Below, one piece after another: positions 1-10,356 of a stretch of 28,136 bases of DNA (the first letter of the stretch is position 1; the number at the start of each line of letters is the position of its first letter). The notes under the pieces were generated by a model, which saw only the letters and a list, made by a program, of their open reading frames with translations, was not told where the DNA came from and ran no database searches. Location: NCBI GenBank assembly GCA_009391225.1, contig VEXC01000014.1:1-28136 (forward strand). Reading direction: 5' to 3'. The stretch is from SAR202 cluster bacterium AC-647-N09_OGT_505m (GTDB lineage Bacteria > Chloroflexota > Dehalococcoidia > UBA2985). A program made the translations under genes and the position numbers.

Positions 1-72
1 TCAATCGGCGTTGCTTTAGTAATTGTGGCACAACTATTGGAAACAACTCTCTCTTTAGAGATTAACAACTAG
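1..72 (+). CDS. C-terminal end of an unidentified protein (partial)
   Basis: An open frame runs from the first base to a TAG at 70-72. It encodes 23 residues, beginning with a hydrophobic stretch (SIGVALVIVAQLL) and ending in a short polar tail. This would fit the last membrane helix of a protein encoded off the left edge. It would converge on the transporter gene that follows, with 11 bases between the two stops. The fragment is too short to assign to a family and could be a chance open frame. Confidence 0.3.
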   Translation, partial: SIGVALVIVAQLLETTLSLEINN

Positions 73-83
73 TTGACCAATCT

Positions 84-1124
84 CTAAGCAAATACCATAT
101 GGCTACCAGCCAACATACTAATAGTGATCACGAATAGGAGGACAGAACAAATTACCAGTGCGATTCTTACCCCGACGTTGAGTATATCTCGAATATCTAC
201 ACTCATGCCAATAGCCAATATCGCAACGAGAAATGAATACCTCGAGAACTCACGAATATTGTTGCCCTCTACTTCACCAATAATCTCTACCGATCTCAGT
301 ATTGCAAGGACTATGAATCCAACAACAAACCATGGTACATATTGATGGATGCCAATGCGCCCAATTGTCTTCCTGCTATCTGTTCCTTCTAGATTCCCCA
401 GAGAGCCAATAACATTCAAAGTGATAAGTAGCTGGACTACCACAACTAGGGGTGCTAATAGGATAACTCTCACTAATTTCACGAATGTGGCGACCGATGC
501 TGAGGTGGCACTAACCGTAGCGGAAGCCGCATATACTTGAGCAACCGCGTAGACCGCCATTCCAGCAACAATTCCGTAGTGATACTCGCTCAACCCAAAA
601 GCAGGGACAAGTAATGGCAAAAGAATGATTTGGATTGCGCCCAAGAGGCCACTTATGGCAATCACCGAGGATAGTTCAACAGAACTTGCTCCAATTATGG
701 GGGCCATCACCACAGCAGCAGAATTGCCACATATGGAATTGCTCACACCAATTAGAATTGCGAGTCTTGGACTCAGTTTGAGGATTATGTGCCCTACGAC
801 AAACGCGACCAACATACTGCCAGCTACTCCGCACAGTATCAAAACAAAAAGTCCTAACCCAGCACTAGCAACCCTAGGGAGAAAGATGCTGGCGCCCAAT
901 ATCATCACAGAAAATTCCAGAATAAACTTCCCTGAAAACTTGGTTCCCGCACTTTGCCACTGTGCTTTAGGGAAAATGTTCTTGAAGGCCACGCCTAATA
1001 AAAGCGCTATAAGTATAGGATCAAGAACGAGCCCGGGAATCCTATTTGTTGTCCCGATGATTAGAGCAGCAATAGCGCAACACAATACCAGCCCCGGTAC
1101 AATCCTGAACAGACTGTCACCCAT
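84..1124 (-). CDS. YeiH/UPF0324-family putative sulfate exporter, multi-pass membrane protein
   Basis: The 346-residue protein is almost entirely hydrophobic, with about ten predicted membrane segments. The family hallmark SICGNSAAVVMAPIIG lies near residues 130-145, and an early GVAFKN motif follows the second helix. Length and layout match the YeiH family (old name Cons_hypoth698). Members are annotated as putative sulfate or sulfonate exporters, but transport has been shown for few of them, so the substrate is a family-level guess. The ATG at 1124 is preceded only by a weak Shine-Dalgarno sequence. The gene is convergent with the fragment at the left edge and has no close operon partner. 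No truncation or frameshift is seen. Confidence 0.88.
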   Translation of the reverse strand: MGDSLFRIVPGLVLCCAIAALIIGTTNRIPGLVLDPILIALLLGVAFKNIFPKAQWQSAGTKFSGKFILEFSVMILGASIFLPRVASAGLGLFVLILCGVAGSMLVAFVVGHIILKLSPRLAILIGVSNSICGNSAAVVMAPIIGASSVELSSVIAISGLLGAIQIILLPLLVPAFGLSEYHYGIVAGMAVYAVAQVYAASATVSATSASVATFVKLVRVILLAPLVVVVQLLITLNVIGSLGNLEGTDSRKTIGRIGIHQYVPWFVVGFIVLAILRSVEIIGEVEGNNIREFSRYSFLVAILAIGMSVDIRDILNVGVRIALVICSVLLFVITISMLAGSHMVFA

Positions 1125-1435
1125 GATTATTACCGAGCACCATCTACTGACTCCCTGAGAGCTTGCTTCGAAGGCCCACCATGGAACTCCGCAGAAAAGA
1201 AGATTGCAGCCCTATGGGTCACATAGGCTCTTCTCTCATTATAACCCGTACGCAGTATGCCACAGAGCAAGGGCAGTTCTTTGTGAATCGTGGTCCGTTG
1301 CATCTGATAGGATGGTGTTGGGGATTATATGGCTACTGTGAAGTAGGCGGAGATATATCTCTATGCCTCTATATTGTACCTAATCTCCAATAATCTTTTC
1401 GAGCAATCGGTCCAACATATGCTTTGGTCTCTCAC
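1125..1435. other. Intergenic stretch without a supported gene
   Basis: No frame here has family resemblance or a good ribosome site. It contains the near-palindromic 14-mer GGAGATATATCTCT at 1349-1362, which occurs again at 26769-26782. Promoters for the transporter gene should lie here, but none stands out. Confidence 0.4.
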
Positions 1436-2083
1436 TCATCCCCTAGAACCCAGAATGGCCAGGGCGATGCCCATGAGTGTCACGTAGGGAATGAAGCCTA
1501 ACAAGACTACGCCAACCGCCCGCAATGTTGATGTGTAGTCCAGCGCCTGTCGCACCGCTGTGACCATTGCCACGAGCATCCAGACAGACACTACCACGAA
1601 GACAATACCACCTACTGCAGGTACGACGCCCAACACTCTCAGTATACCTGGGGATTGAGCGAAGCCCAGAGTACGTGCTATCTGCCCCCAGTTTGCATGA
1701 GTTTCGCGTTCTGGAAGTAACTTCGTGCCGATGAGATACACTATCCAAGCCCAAATCACCCACCCAGCGATAGCGACCACAACGCCTATCAATAATCCAC
1801 TGAGTCCAACCTCGCCTAAGGATGCTATTCCAGTTGCCAAGGCTACAAGGAATACCACAGACAGAGCCTGCCTTGTGGCAGATGAATCTGCCTCCACTTC
1901 TTCGAATATGCCTACATCAAGTCGAGAGGCTCCAATCATCCGGTCTACCATGCTATGAGGACCTTGAGAAACCATTCCCTGAGAAGTTGAATCGCCTGTT
2001 GTATACGCACCCAAAGTAATTCCACACACTCCACAGAACCGAGCATCTCCTGTATTATCGTTACCGCATCGTGGACATTTCAT
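1436..2083 (-). CDS. Zinc-ribbon plus Yip1-like membrane protein
   Basis: The protein is 215 residues from the ATG at 2083. An in-frame ATG 23 codons upstream is less likely, because AGAGGAG lies about ten bases before the 2083 start and the zinc ribbon then begins at residue 3. The N-terminus is a compact zinc ribbon (MKCPRCGNDN, then FCGVCG) with Cys at residues 3, 6, 17 and 20. A polar linker follows to about residue 65. Four or five hydrophobic segments then resemble the Yip1 domain seen in many bacterial membrane proteins of unknown role. The architecture suggests a cytoplasmic metal-binding head on a membrane anchor. The function is unknown. The neighbours (transporter, ETF genes) do not suggest one. 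Confidence 0.72.
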   Translation of the reverse strand: MKCPRCGNDNTGDARFCGVCGITLGAYTTGDSTSQGMVSQGPHSMVDRMIGASRLDVGIFEEVEADSSATRQALSVVFLVALATGIASLGEVGLSGLLIGVVVAIAGWVIWAWIVYLIGTKLLPERETHANWGQIARTLGFAQSPGILRVLGVVPAVGGIVFVVVSVWMLVAMVTAVRQALDYTSTLRAVGVVLLGFIPYVTLMGIALAILGSRG

Positions 2084-2524
2084 GTCAATTGCGCTCCTCT
2101 CCAGGCGTGGGGTGGGTGGAAGCATAGAGATATGCACCCCAATCGCAGCCAATCCACCATGGTACTTCTAGCCTTAGCCTTATAGAATCCTCCCATCATT
2201 GTTTTAGACTCTCCTTACTTATAGGCCTGTTGTTGCAGCGAATATATAGTGGGCTATAACGAACTCCAAACCTTGACCAACTGCTTGCCCCCCCTCTTCA
2301 ACGCTCCACACATCATAACCCATCAGAGGGTGTGCCACACGCCAGTGGCGGTTCTCTAACACACGGACGTCTCAGATACATGGCAGTGGGTGGTTGTGGT
2401 GAGGCCACAGTGCAGCACCAACATAAGTGCTGGCAGTAGCAGGAGTAGAGAGATGGGTTTTAGGTTCATTTCTATGCCCTCAGTTGAACCTACACAGAGG
2501 CAGACTAACACTAAATGAGAGGAG
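2084..2524. other. Intergenic stretch downstream of etfA
   Basis: No gene is supported here. An 8-base inverted repeat (TAGGTTCA at 2461-2468, TGAACCTA at 2485-2492) lies just beyond the etfA stop and could form a hairpin with a 16-base loop. It lacks a U-tract, so it is at best a weak 3' end for the etf transcript. Confidence 0.35.
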
Positions 2525-3526
2525 TCATGATGGTCCCACTAACTCCTTGACTTGCTCTATAAATGCAGGAAGGATTTTGTTCCAGTCCCCAATGACCCCA
2601 TACCGGGCCGCCTTGAAGATGTCGGCCTCCTTATCCTTGTTGATTCCTACAATTACCTTGGATCTGTCGCAACCTGCCATATGTTGGGTCGCGCCCGAGA
2701 TAGCCACTGTAATGTAAAGATTAGGAGTGATTGTCTTTCCAGTTAATCCAACTTGATAGCTGGAAGGTAACCAACCCGCGTCACAGACGGCTCTAGAGGC
2801 ACCCACAGCACCGCCTAGCAACTTGGCCAACACTCTTAGCTGTTCAAATGGCTCAGGACCGCCCAAGCCACGGCCTCCACTCACCACTACTGAGGCCTCC
2901 TCTAGTTTGATGCCTTCAGTCTCCTCTTTGACTCTCTGCACCAAGTGCGTCCTGGCTACGGACGCATCTATATCTGCTGTATACTCGACTATTTCACCTT
3001 GTCTTGAAGCTTGGGGCTCTAACTCCTCGATAGCCTTGCTACGGATTGCTGCTACCTGCAGAATCCCCTCCCCAACCACAGTGGCGATGAAGCTACCGCC
3101 GAACACAGGGCGGTTTGCCGCCAATCTCCCTGAATCTTTGTCAATCCACAGTTCTATACAATCCTGAATCAGCCCCGTCCCCAATCTGAATGCCAATCGA
3201 GGCGCCAAATCCCGTCCAATACTAGTCTTGGACGAAAGGACTATCTGGGGATTGTAATCCCGAACAATCCTTTCCAAGACGAACAGATATACGTCTACCT
3301 GGAAATCATCTAGCAAATAATCATCCACCAAGTAGACCTTATCTGCTCCAAAGGAAATTGCCTCATATCCTGCTGACTCCATGCCGCTGCCAAGTATGGC
3401 TATGGCGACCTCGGAACCGAGTTCGTCGGCCAACCTGCGAGCACATGCCAGTGCTTCCTTAGAAATCGACGCCAGTTTGCCCTCACTTGTTTCGCCTACT
3501 ACGAGGACTCCATTCTTATTCGCCAT
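2525..3526 (-). CDS. etfA: Electron transfer flavoprotein alpha subunit
   Basis: The 333-residue protein matches EtfA/FixB. It binds FAD and, with EtfB, carries electrons from acyl-CoA and related flavin dehydrogenases to a membrane quinone reductase. The N-terminal half (to about 190) is the nucleotide-binding-like ETF domain. The C-terminal FAD domain is clear from GGRGLGGPEPF, then SRAVCDAGWLP, QVGLTGKTITP, and ISGATQHMAG near residues 280-290. The stretch after that motif (VIVGINKDKEADIF) departs slightly from the usual IVAINKD-API pattern but keeps its frame. ATG at 3526 has GGGAG six bases upstream. The gene lies 115 bases downstream of etfB on the same strand, the usual B-then-A order, so co-transcription is likely. 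No partner dehydrogenase is visible nearby. Confidence 0.95.
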   Translation of the reverse strand: MANKNGVLVVGETSEGKLASISKEALACARRLADELGSEVAIAILGSGMESAGYEAISFGADKVYLVDDYLLDDFQVDVYLFVLERIVRDYNPQIVLSSKTSIGRDLAPRLAFRLGTGLIQDCIELWIDKDSGRLAANRPVFGGSFIATVVGEGILQVAAIRSKAIEELEPQASRQGEIVEYTADIDASVARTHLVQRVKEETEGIKLEEASVVVSGGRGLGGPEPFEQLRVLAKLLGGAVGASRAVCDAGWLPSSYQVGLTGKTITPNLYITVAISGATQHMAGCDRSKVIVGINKDKEADIFKAARYGVIGDWNKILPAFIEQVKELVGPS

Positions 3527-3641
3527 TGCTACTCCCAGAATCTAATTATCAATCTTAGTGGGATTCCCTTTGGCTTTTCAACCCACTTTGCTTCTTGTTT
3601 CCAATCCCACCTACATAGATACCAGAGCGACATATATTAGA

Positions 3642-4433
3642 CTAGATTAGCTTTGCCTCTCGCAAAGTTAGTGCCAGCTTACGACCCACATCTTCCTCAT
3701 TCTCACCCTCTATGAATTCGCAGTCCTTATCGATGACGGGAACAAAGAGGTCCATTATCCTGACCTGTTGCCCAGAAATGCTGATCTCTAGGTCTTCCGC
3801 TGTCCACACTTTAGGAATCTTGCGGACCGCAGCCATGGTATTTGTAATTGTCGGAAACCGTGGTTGTCCCAGTTCATTACTCACTATGACGAGTGATGGT
3901 AGACTGGCTTCTATCACCTCATGCCCATCTGGAATCACTCTCTCTACAATCACTTTTGAGTCCGTGACATCAACTTTTTTAGCCATGGTTATGCAAGGGA
4001 TACCTAGAAACTCTGCCAGGCCCAGAGGAGTTTGTGCATTGTCCCAATCAGAAGCCTGGCGTCCACCAAGAATCAAATCAAAGTCCCCAATCTTCTTTAT
4101 CGCAGCAGCCAATACCTGCGCAGTGCCGAAGCTATCCATGTTCTCGAACATCGGGTCCTGGAGCAATACCATTTCGTCACAGCCCATAGATATGGGTTTC
4201 TTTATGACAGCCATAGTGAAAGCACTACCGGCAGAGATTACAGTGACGTGAGCGCCCTGCCCGTCCTTTAGGCGCAAGGCAGCCTCTACGGCCTGGTCAT
4301 CAAAACCATTGACTACTGGGGGTGCATTGCTAGGTGACGAGACCGTGTGATTCTCTAGATCAAGTCTTAGTGCTGAGACCTTAGTCTCAGGATCAATTAC
4401 CTGCTTGACAATGACAACAACGTTGAGGGGCAT
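3642..4433 (-). CDS. etfB: Electron transfer flavoprotein beta subunit
   Basis: The 263-residue protein matches EtfB/FixA, which forms the ETF heterodimer with EtfA. The start MPLNVVVIVKQVIDPE is typical. The nucleotide-binding segment GGRQASDWDNAQTPLG lies near residues 122-137, and the family signature region follows (ERVIPDGHEVIEASLP, then LGQPRFPTITN). Length is normal. ATG at 4433 has GAGAGGA about five bases upstream. It is the first gene of the etfB-etfA pair, and transcription probably starts in the 341-base gap upstream. Whether this ETF belongs to the ordinary electron-transfer group or to a bifurcating group cannot be decided by eye. Confidence 0.95.
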   Translation of the reverse strand: MPLNVVVIVKQVIDPETKVSALRLDLENHTVSSPSNAPPVVNGFDDQAVEAALRLKDGQGAHVTVISAGSAFTMAVIKKPISMGCDEMVLLQDPMFENMDSFGTAQVLAAAIKKIGDFDLILGGRQASDWDNAQTPLGLAEFLGIPCITMAKKVDVTDSKVIVERVIPDGHEVIEASLPSLVIVSNELGQPRFPTITNTMAAVRKIPKVWTAEDLEISISGQQVRIMDLFVPVIDKDCEFIEGENEEDVGRKLALTLREAKLI

Positions 4434-4774
4434 TACAATCCTCTCCCTGAAATCGAGTGGTAGCTAGTCGAAGGCATCTCGGTTTTGTTTTGGCTACGGT
4501 GTATTTCACTCATTTTATGCTAAAGCAAAATCCATAACTTATCGCTAGTTAATTGTTCTCAGTTTCGTTGCACCCAAACTCTTGAGTTAATGTCAATCGC
4601 AGTAGCATACATAGACTCTAAATACCGAAATCTAGCGCTCTGTCAGCCGACCCATTTATCTCTGGAGGCACTTAGGCTTGTGGAGACTCCACTGGCCTGA
4701 TGGAGAGACGTTCGCGTGTTGCCAAATTGGCCACGTCCCCTTTCTGAGTCCGAAAATATACACCTAGACACACC
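4434..4774. other. Intergenic stretch upstream of etfB
   Basis: No gene is supported. On the minus strand there is a TTGACA near 4590 and AT-rich -10-like sequences near 4515, but no pair with 16-18 base spacing was found. The promoter of the etf pair is therefore not pinned down. Confidence 0.3.
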
Positions 4775-5470
4775 CTAAAGACGCGATTCCAGTTCTGCCA
4801 GGAGTTTACGATCATCTGAATCCAACTCATTGACCAGCCAATCAATAATCCATCTAGGGTTTTCGGATTTGTCGTCGATAAGTAGGTGCCTGGCCACTTC
4901 CATCTGCTGGTCAACGGTCATTCGCTCACGCACTTCGGTGACGACGAAGGCCTCTTCGTTCTCAAAATGGTCAAATTCGAGTATGCGCAACGTCATCACC
5001 AGCCCATGCAGATGTCGCCTTGTGCGTGCTACTACTCTGTCTTCTCCAATTGCCTGCCTGAGATAATCCTCAACCTCCTGCATCTTCCATGTCAATTCTT
5101 CATGTTGTTCTTCGTCCATAACACGCATCACTTCACTCACGTACTTGGACAATCCAGCCGAATCACCCTTATCCAGAATGTCACGCACGTCAGTCGTGCT
5201 TCGCCTCAACTCTTCGTGCTCATCCTCGTTCTTTCGAGCCGCCTGGCTTTCCAGCAGTGGAGCTGTCATATATTTATCTTCCGTGTCAACGTGGTATAGA
5301 AACAACTGTCGCCAGGACTCGAAAGCCTCTCGGAAAACCGTCAAGTCACTGCCATTCACGCTCTGAGCCGCAAGATTTTCTGTTCGCATAGAAAGGGCCA
5401 TGAAAGCCTTGTGAAATAGATACATGACGTCTATTGGGTTATCTAGCTTAGCTACATCATCATCAACCAT
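4775..5470 (-). CDS. Hemerythrin-like HHE protein (paralogue 1)
   Basis: The protein is 231 residues from the ATG at 5470. A TTG six codons upstream is open too, but GAAGG lies well placed before the ATG, and the resulting N-terminus aligns with that of the neighbouring paralogue. Candidate iron ligands follow a hemerythrin pattern: H20, H60 with E64 (HxxxE), H85 and H123. A further half set follows (H153/H155, then H168 with E172). The protein is predicted to be all-helical and soluble, with a shared C-terminal signature around PRWIIDW (residues 205-211). Bacterial hemerythrin-like proteins bind di-iron and sense or carry O2 or NO, but the role here is unproven. The gene is 20 bases downstream of its paralogue and surely co-transcribed. 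Confidence 0.78.
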   Translation of the reverse strand: MVDDDVAKLDNPIDVMYLFHKAFMALSMRTENLAAQSVNGSDLTVFREAFESWRQLFLYHVDTEDKYMTAPLLESQAARKNEDEHEELRRSTTDVRDILDKGDSAGLSKYVSEVMRVMDEEQHEELTWKMQEVEDYLRQAIGEDRVVARTRRHLHGLVMTLRILEFDHFENEEAFVVTEVRERMTVDQQMEVARHLLIDDKSENPRWIIDWLVNELDSDDRKLLAELESRL

Positions 5471-5490
5471 GTCTTTGCCTTCGAACAAAA

Positions 5491-6129
5491 CTAAACATTT
5501 GCAAACTTGCTTTCTAGTTCAGCCAAAGCTATCTTCCCACTTGAATCCGACTGCTGAGACACCCAATCAATAATCCATCTAGGGTCATCGGATTCATTGT
5601 CAATCAGAAGATTCTTGATAAACTCCAACTGTTGACACTCATCCATCCCCTCACGAAGAAGGGGTAGGACTACAGCCTCTTGGATTTCGAAGTGATTATC
5701 CTGTGTTGTTCCCATTTGTACTATTCGCCTATGCAGGTGCTGAATTGTGCGAGTGATTAAACTTGTATTGCCTATCTCGCTATAAAGCACGCTGAATACA
5801 TCTTCGATTATCTCCATCTGTTGGCTGCGACCAACGCTACCAAGAGTGAGCAGCATCTTTGTCACTTCTTCATTGGTATGGTTACTCTCACCTCCATCGG
5901 ATGCCAGGGCATTTGTCAGGGAAGATTCGACATATATCTCTTCTTGGCTTAAGTGGAATACTAGAGCCGTGGCCCAAGAATCAAAAGCTAACTTGAAGCC
6001 TTGTAGGCTATTGCCTGTCTTTAGTTGACCTGATATTTCTTTCACTTGACCTGCTGCATTACGCAAGGCCTCATGTATAAGTTGAGCAGCATCCAGAGGA
6101 GTTTTTACCCTAGCAATGTCATCCGTCAT
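5491..6129 (-). CDS. Hemerythrin-like protein (paralogue 2)
   Basis: This 212-residue protein aligns with the downstream gene along its whole length. Both share the MxDD start, the HxxxE helix, the HLH plus HFExxE region, and a C-terminal PRWIIDW followed by an ALAELESKF-like end. Ligand candidates are H19, H59 with E63, H84, H131/H133, and H146 with E150. The fourth-helix His of paralogue 1 (its H123, within EEQHEEL) has no counterpart here, where the region reads QQMEIIEDVFSVL. Its first metal site may therefore be incomplete. ATG at 6129 has GGAG about seven bases upstream. It is the first gene of a two-gene unit produced by tandem duplication, and the pair is strongly diverged at DNA level, so the duplication is old. 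Confidence 0.75.
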   Translation of the reverse strand: MTDDIARVKTPLDAAQLIHEALRNAAGQVKEISGQLKTGNSLQGFKLAFDSWATALVFHLSQEEIYVESSLTNALASDGGESNHTNEEVTKMLLTLGSVGRSQQMEIIEDVFSVLYSEIGNTSLITRTIQHLHRRIVQMGTTQDNHFEIQEAVVLPLLREGMDECQQLEFIKNLLIDNESDDPRWIIDWVSQQSDSSGKIALAELESKFANV

Positions 6130-6611
6130 TGAGAATCTCCGAATTGCTAAATTCTGCTTGAAGTTGATTCAACGAGACTAGTCGCCTGGGGTTTTCCAAG
6201 CCTTAGTCATGTGCTGGGGATTCTTAGCACCGGATTCTAATCCAAGCGCTTCGGATGGGGAACGTTCCTTTACCGACTAATTTTATCCGTCTCTGCCTTA
6301 ATTCATTCTGCAATCTGGCCTGGACACTATTCCAAGAATCCCCAAACTGGAGGTCACACTGGTATGTAACGACCACAGTTTGTATCAAATGCCCACCCCT
6401 GTCAAACTATTGTATCTGGGCGGATAGGAACAGCAAAACCCGTCTTCACATGTGGGAGCCATGTCGAACTGGGATATCAGCAAGTAGAGAAATATCCATG
6501 AGACAACCCTGCAATGAAATAGGAACCATGGTATGGGACACGAAGAAACTTTCAATCAAACCGCAGGAGAACTCTTTTGCAGCAGGCCAGACATTCGTGG
6601 TGAAAGCAAAC
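6130..6611. other. Intergenic stretch between the hemerythrin pair and the rRNA unit terminator
   Basis: No gene is supported. One plus-strand frame runs through 6255-6695, but it crosses the terminator hairpin and the tRNA, and it has no recognisable motif. The 5S rRNA expected downstream of 23S is not here: no sequence resembling the conserved 5S loop region was found. The promoter for the hemerythrin genes should lie near 6130-6200. Confidence 0.4.
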
Positions 6612-6662
6612 CACAAAAGACGAAACGAAAGGCCCCCAGTGGAACCTTTGGAGGGCCTTTCG
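6612..6662 (-). terminator. Intrinsic terminator of the 23S rRNA-tRNA-fMet transcript
   Basis: On the minus strand a 10-base-pair stem (CGAAAGGCCC paired with GGGCCTTTCG, 6626-6662) is followed by a T-rich run, TTTCGTCTTTTG. It begins 11 bases beyond the CCA end of tRNA-fMet, where the rRNA unit should stop. Confidence 0.8.
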
Positions 6663-6673
6663 TATCTATGTTT

Positions 6674-6748
6674 TGGTAGCGGGGGTTGGATTTGAACCAA
6701 CGACCTTCGGGTTATGAGCCCGACGAGCTGCCACTGCTCCACCCCGCG
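6674..6748 (-). tRNA. Initiator tRNA-fMet (CAU)
   Basis: All arms fold: acceptor CGCGGGG against CCCCGCU, D-stem GAGC/GCUC, anticodon stem with loop CUCAUAA, and T-stem GUUGG/CCAAC. Two initiator marks are present. The anticodon stem has the three consecutive G-C pairs (GGG/CCC) next to the loop, and the first acceptor pair is a C-U mismatch, which exempts the tRNA from peptidyl hydrolase and allows formylation. The CCA end is encoded. It is the distal gene of the 23S rRNA transcript and is followed directly by a terminator. Confidence 0.95.
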
Positions 6749-6800
6749 TCAAACAAGGTGCACCTCTGTACCACTAAGCTAACCACTCACGGTGCAGAGT
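6749..6800 (-). other. tRNA-like 5' half abutting tRNA-fMet
   Basis: Read on the minus strand, this stretch contains GGTTAGCTTAGTGGTACAGA, which looks like the T8-A9, D-stem and D-loop of a tRNA. It then gives CACCTTG-TTTGACG-CGGGGTG, a 7-base-pair, 7-base-loop hairpin like an anticodon arm. The last part of that hairpin is the 5' end of tRNA-fMet itself. There is no T-arm or 3' acceptor strand, so this is at most a remnant. A TGCACC/GGTGCA stem (6759-6764 with 6791-6796) encloses the D-arm-like part. Confidence 0.35.
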
Positions 6801-6814
6801 GTCACCCTGAAGTA

Positions 6815-6839
6815 GGGACCGGAGCAGTGCTCCAATCCC
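6815..6839 (-). other. Stable hairpin in the 23S rRNA trailer
   Basis: The RNA reads GGGATTGGAGC, loop ACT, GCTCCGGTCCC, an 11-base-pair stem with two U-G wobbles. It sits immediately outside the 23S processing stem and has no U-tract, so it is more likely a processing or protective structure than a terminator. Confidence 0.6.
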
Positions 6840-6840
6840 G

Positions 6841-6868
6841 TGAATAGAGGTCTACGCGCCTGAATGTG

Positions 6869-6876
<8 letters not shown>
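6841..6876 (-). other. 3' arm of the 23S rRNA processing stem
   Basis: These 36 bases pair with 9880-9915 over their whole length, with one G-G mismatch and three G-U wobbles. Such stems bring the two ends of pre-23S together and are the usual RNase III substrate. The inner part overlaps the mature 3' end of 23S. Confidence 0.85.
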
Positions 6877-9879
<3,003 letters not shown>

Positions 9880-9887
<8 letters not shown>

Positions 9888-9915
9888 CACACTCAGGCCC
9901 GTAAACCTCTATTCA
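9880..9915 (-). other. 5' arm of the 23S rRNA processing stem
   Basis: This is the partner of 6841-6876. Its RNA starts TGAATAGAGGTTTACG and runs into the mature 5' end of 23S. Only one of 36 positions is a true mismatch, so the pairing is far beyond chance. Confidence 0.85.
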
Positions 9916-9925
9916 GTTTTTAATG

Positions 9926-9958
9926 TACAAAAAAGAGCGCCTGGATGCTTCCAGACGC
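9926..9958 (-). promoter_or_regulatory. 23S leader hairpin with U-tract, terminator-like or boxA-like
   Basis: On the minus strand GCGTCTGG and CCAGGCGC form an 8-base-pair stem (9937-9958, one wobble) with a six-base loop. TC and six T follow. By form this is an intrinsic terminator, yet it lies between the 23S promoter and the 23S gene. The sequence GCTCTTTTTTGTA just after the stem also resembles rrn boxA (GCTCTTTAACA). A hairpin followed by boxA is the layout of an antitermination leader. It could equally end transcripts entering from upstream. Confidence 0.6.
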
Positions 9959-10040
9959 CGCGGAATTAGCACCTGTTAACGCTGTCTGTATGTAGTCAGA
10001 TATTCAGCTTATAATCCCTCTACTTATAGACACGGGCCCA

Positions 10041-10070
10041 ACTATACCATTCGCCATCTAAGGGAGTCAA
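10041..10070 (-). promoter_or_regulatory. Probable sigma-70 promoter of the 23S rRNA unit
   Basis: On the minus strand TTGACT (10065-10070) and TATAGT (10041-10046) are separated by 18 bases. Each matches five of six consensus bases. Transcription would start near 10034, about 150 bases before mature 23S, and run through the leader hairpin. It is the best promoter-like pair in the interval. Confidence 0.7.
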
Positions 10071-10356
10071 GGGTTTTTACAGCGCTTCGGCACTTATTTA
10101 GTTTAGACGGTACCTTGCAGAACTGCTGCCAATTATATCGTCTGTGGCAGCGACTCTTGGATGATAATGCCAATTCTCTAAACCTGCCTGTCAGATTAAT
10201 GCTGACCTCTAGACCACCAGTGTCACCCTCTCACAGCACTACACTCCAGAGAATTGTGCCATAAGGACTTCCCCTACCTAAGTTCTGAGCCCATATTCCC
10301 TTTAGAAATACGCTCAGCCGCCTGTATTCGATGGCTCACTATCTGCCAATACGCCT
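10071..10356. other. Intergenic region between the 23S promoter and the methyltransferase gene
   Basis: No gene is supported. A 7-base-pair inverted repeat (GCTGCCA at 10125-10131, TGGCAGC at 10145-10151) is present without a U-tract. No clear terminator for the upstream three-gene operon was found, so some read-through into the rRNA leader is possible. Confidence 0.35.

Noticed and set aside
6255..6695. Plus-strand frame of 146 codons
   Set aside because: It runs across the rRNA terminator and into the antisense of tRNA-fMet, with no motif and no ribosome site worth noting.
6749..6840. 5S rRNA gene downstream of 23S
   Set aside because: The 92-base interval is too short and shows none of the conserved 5S segments.
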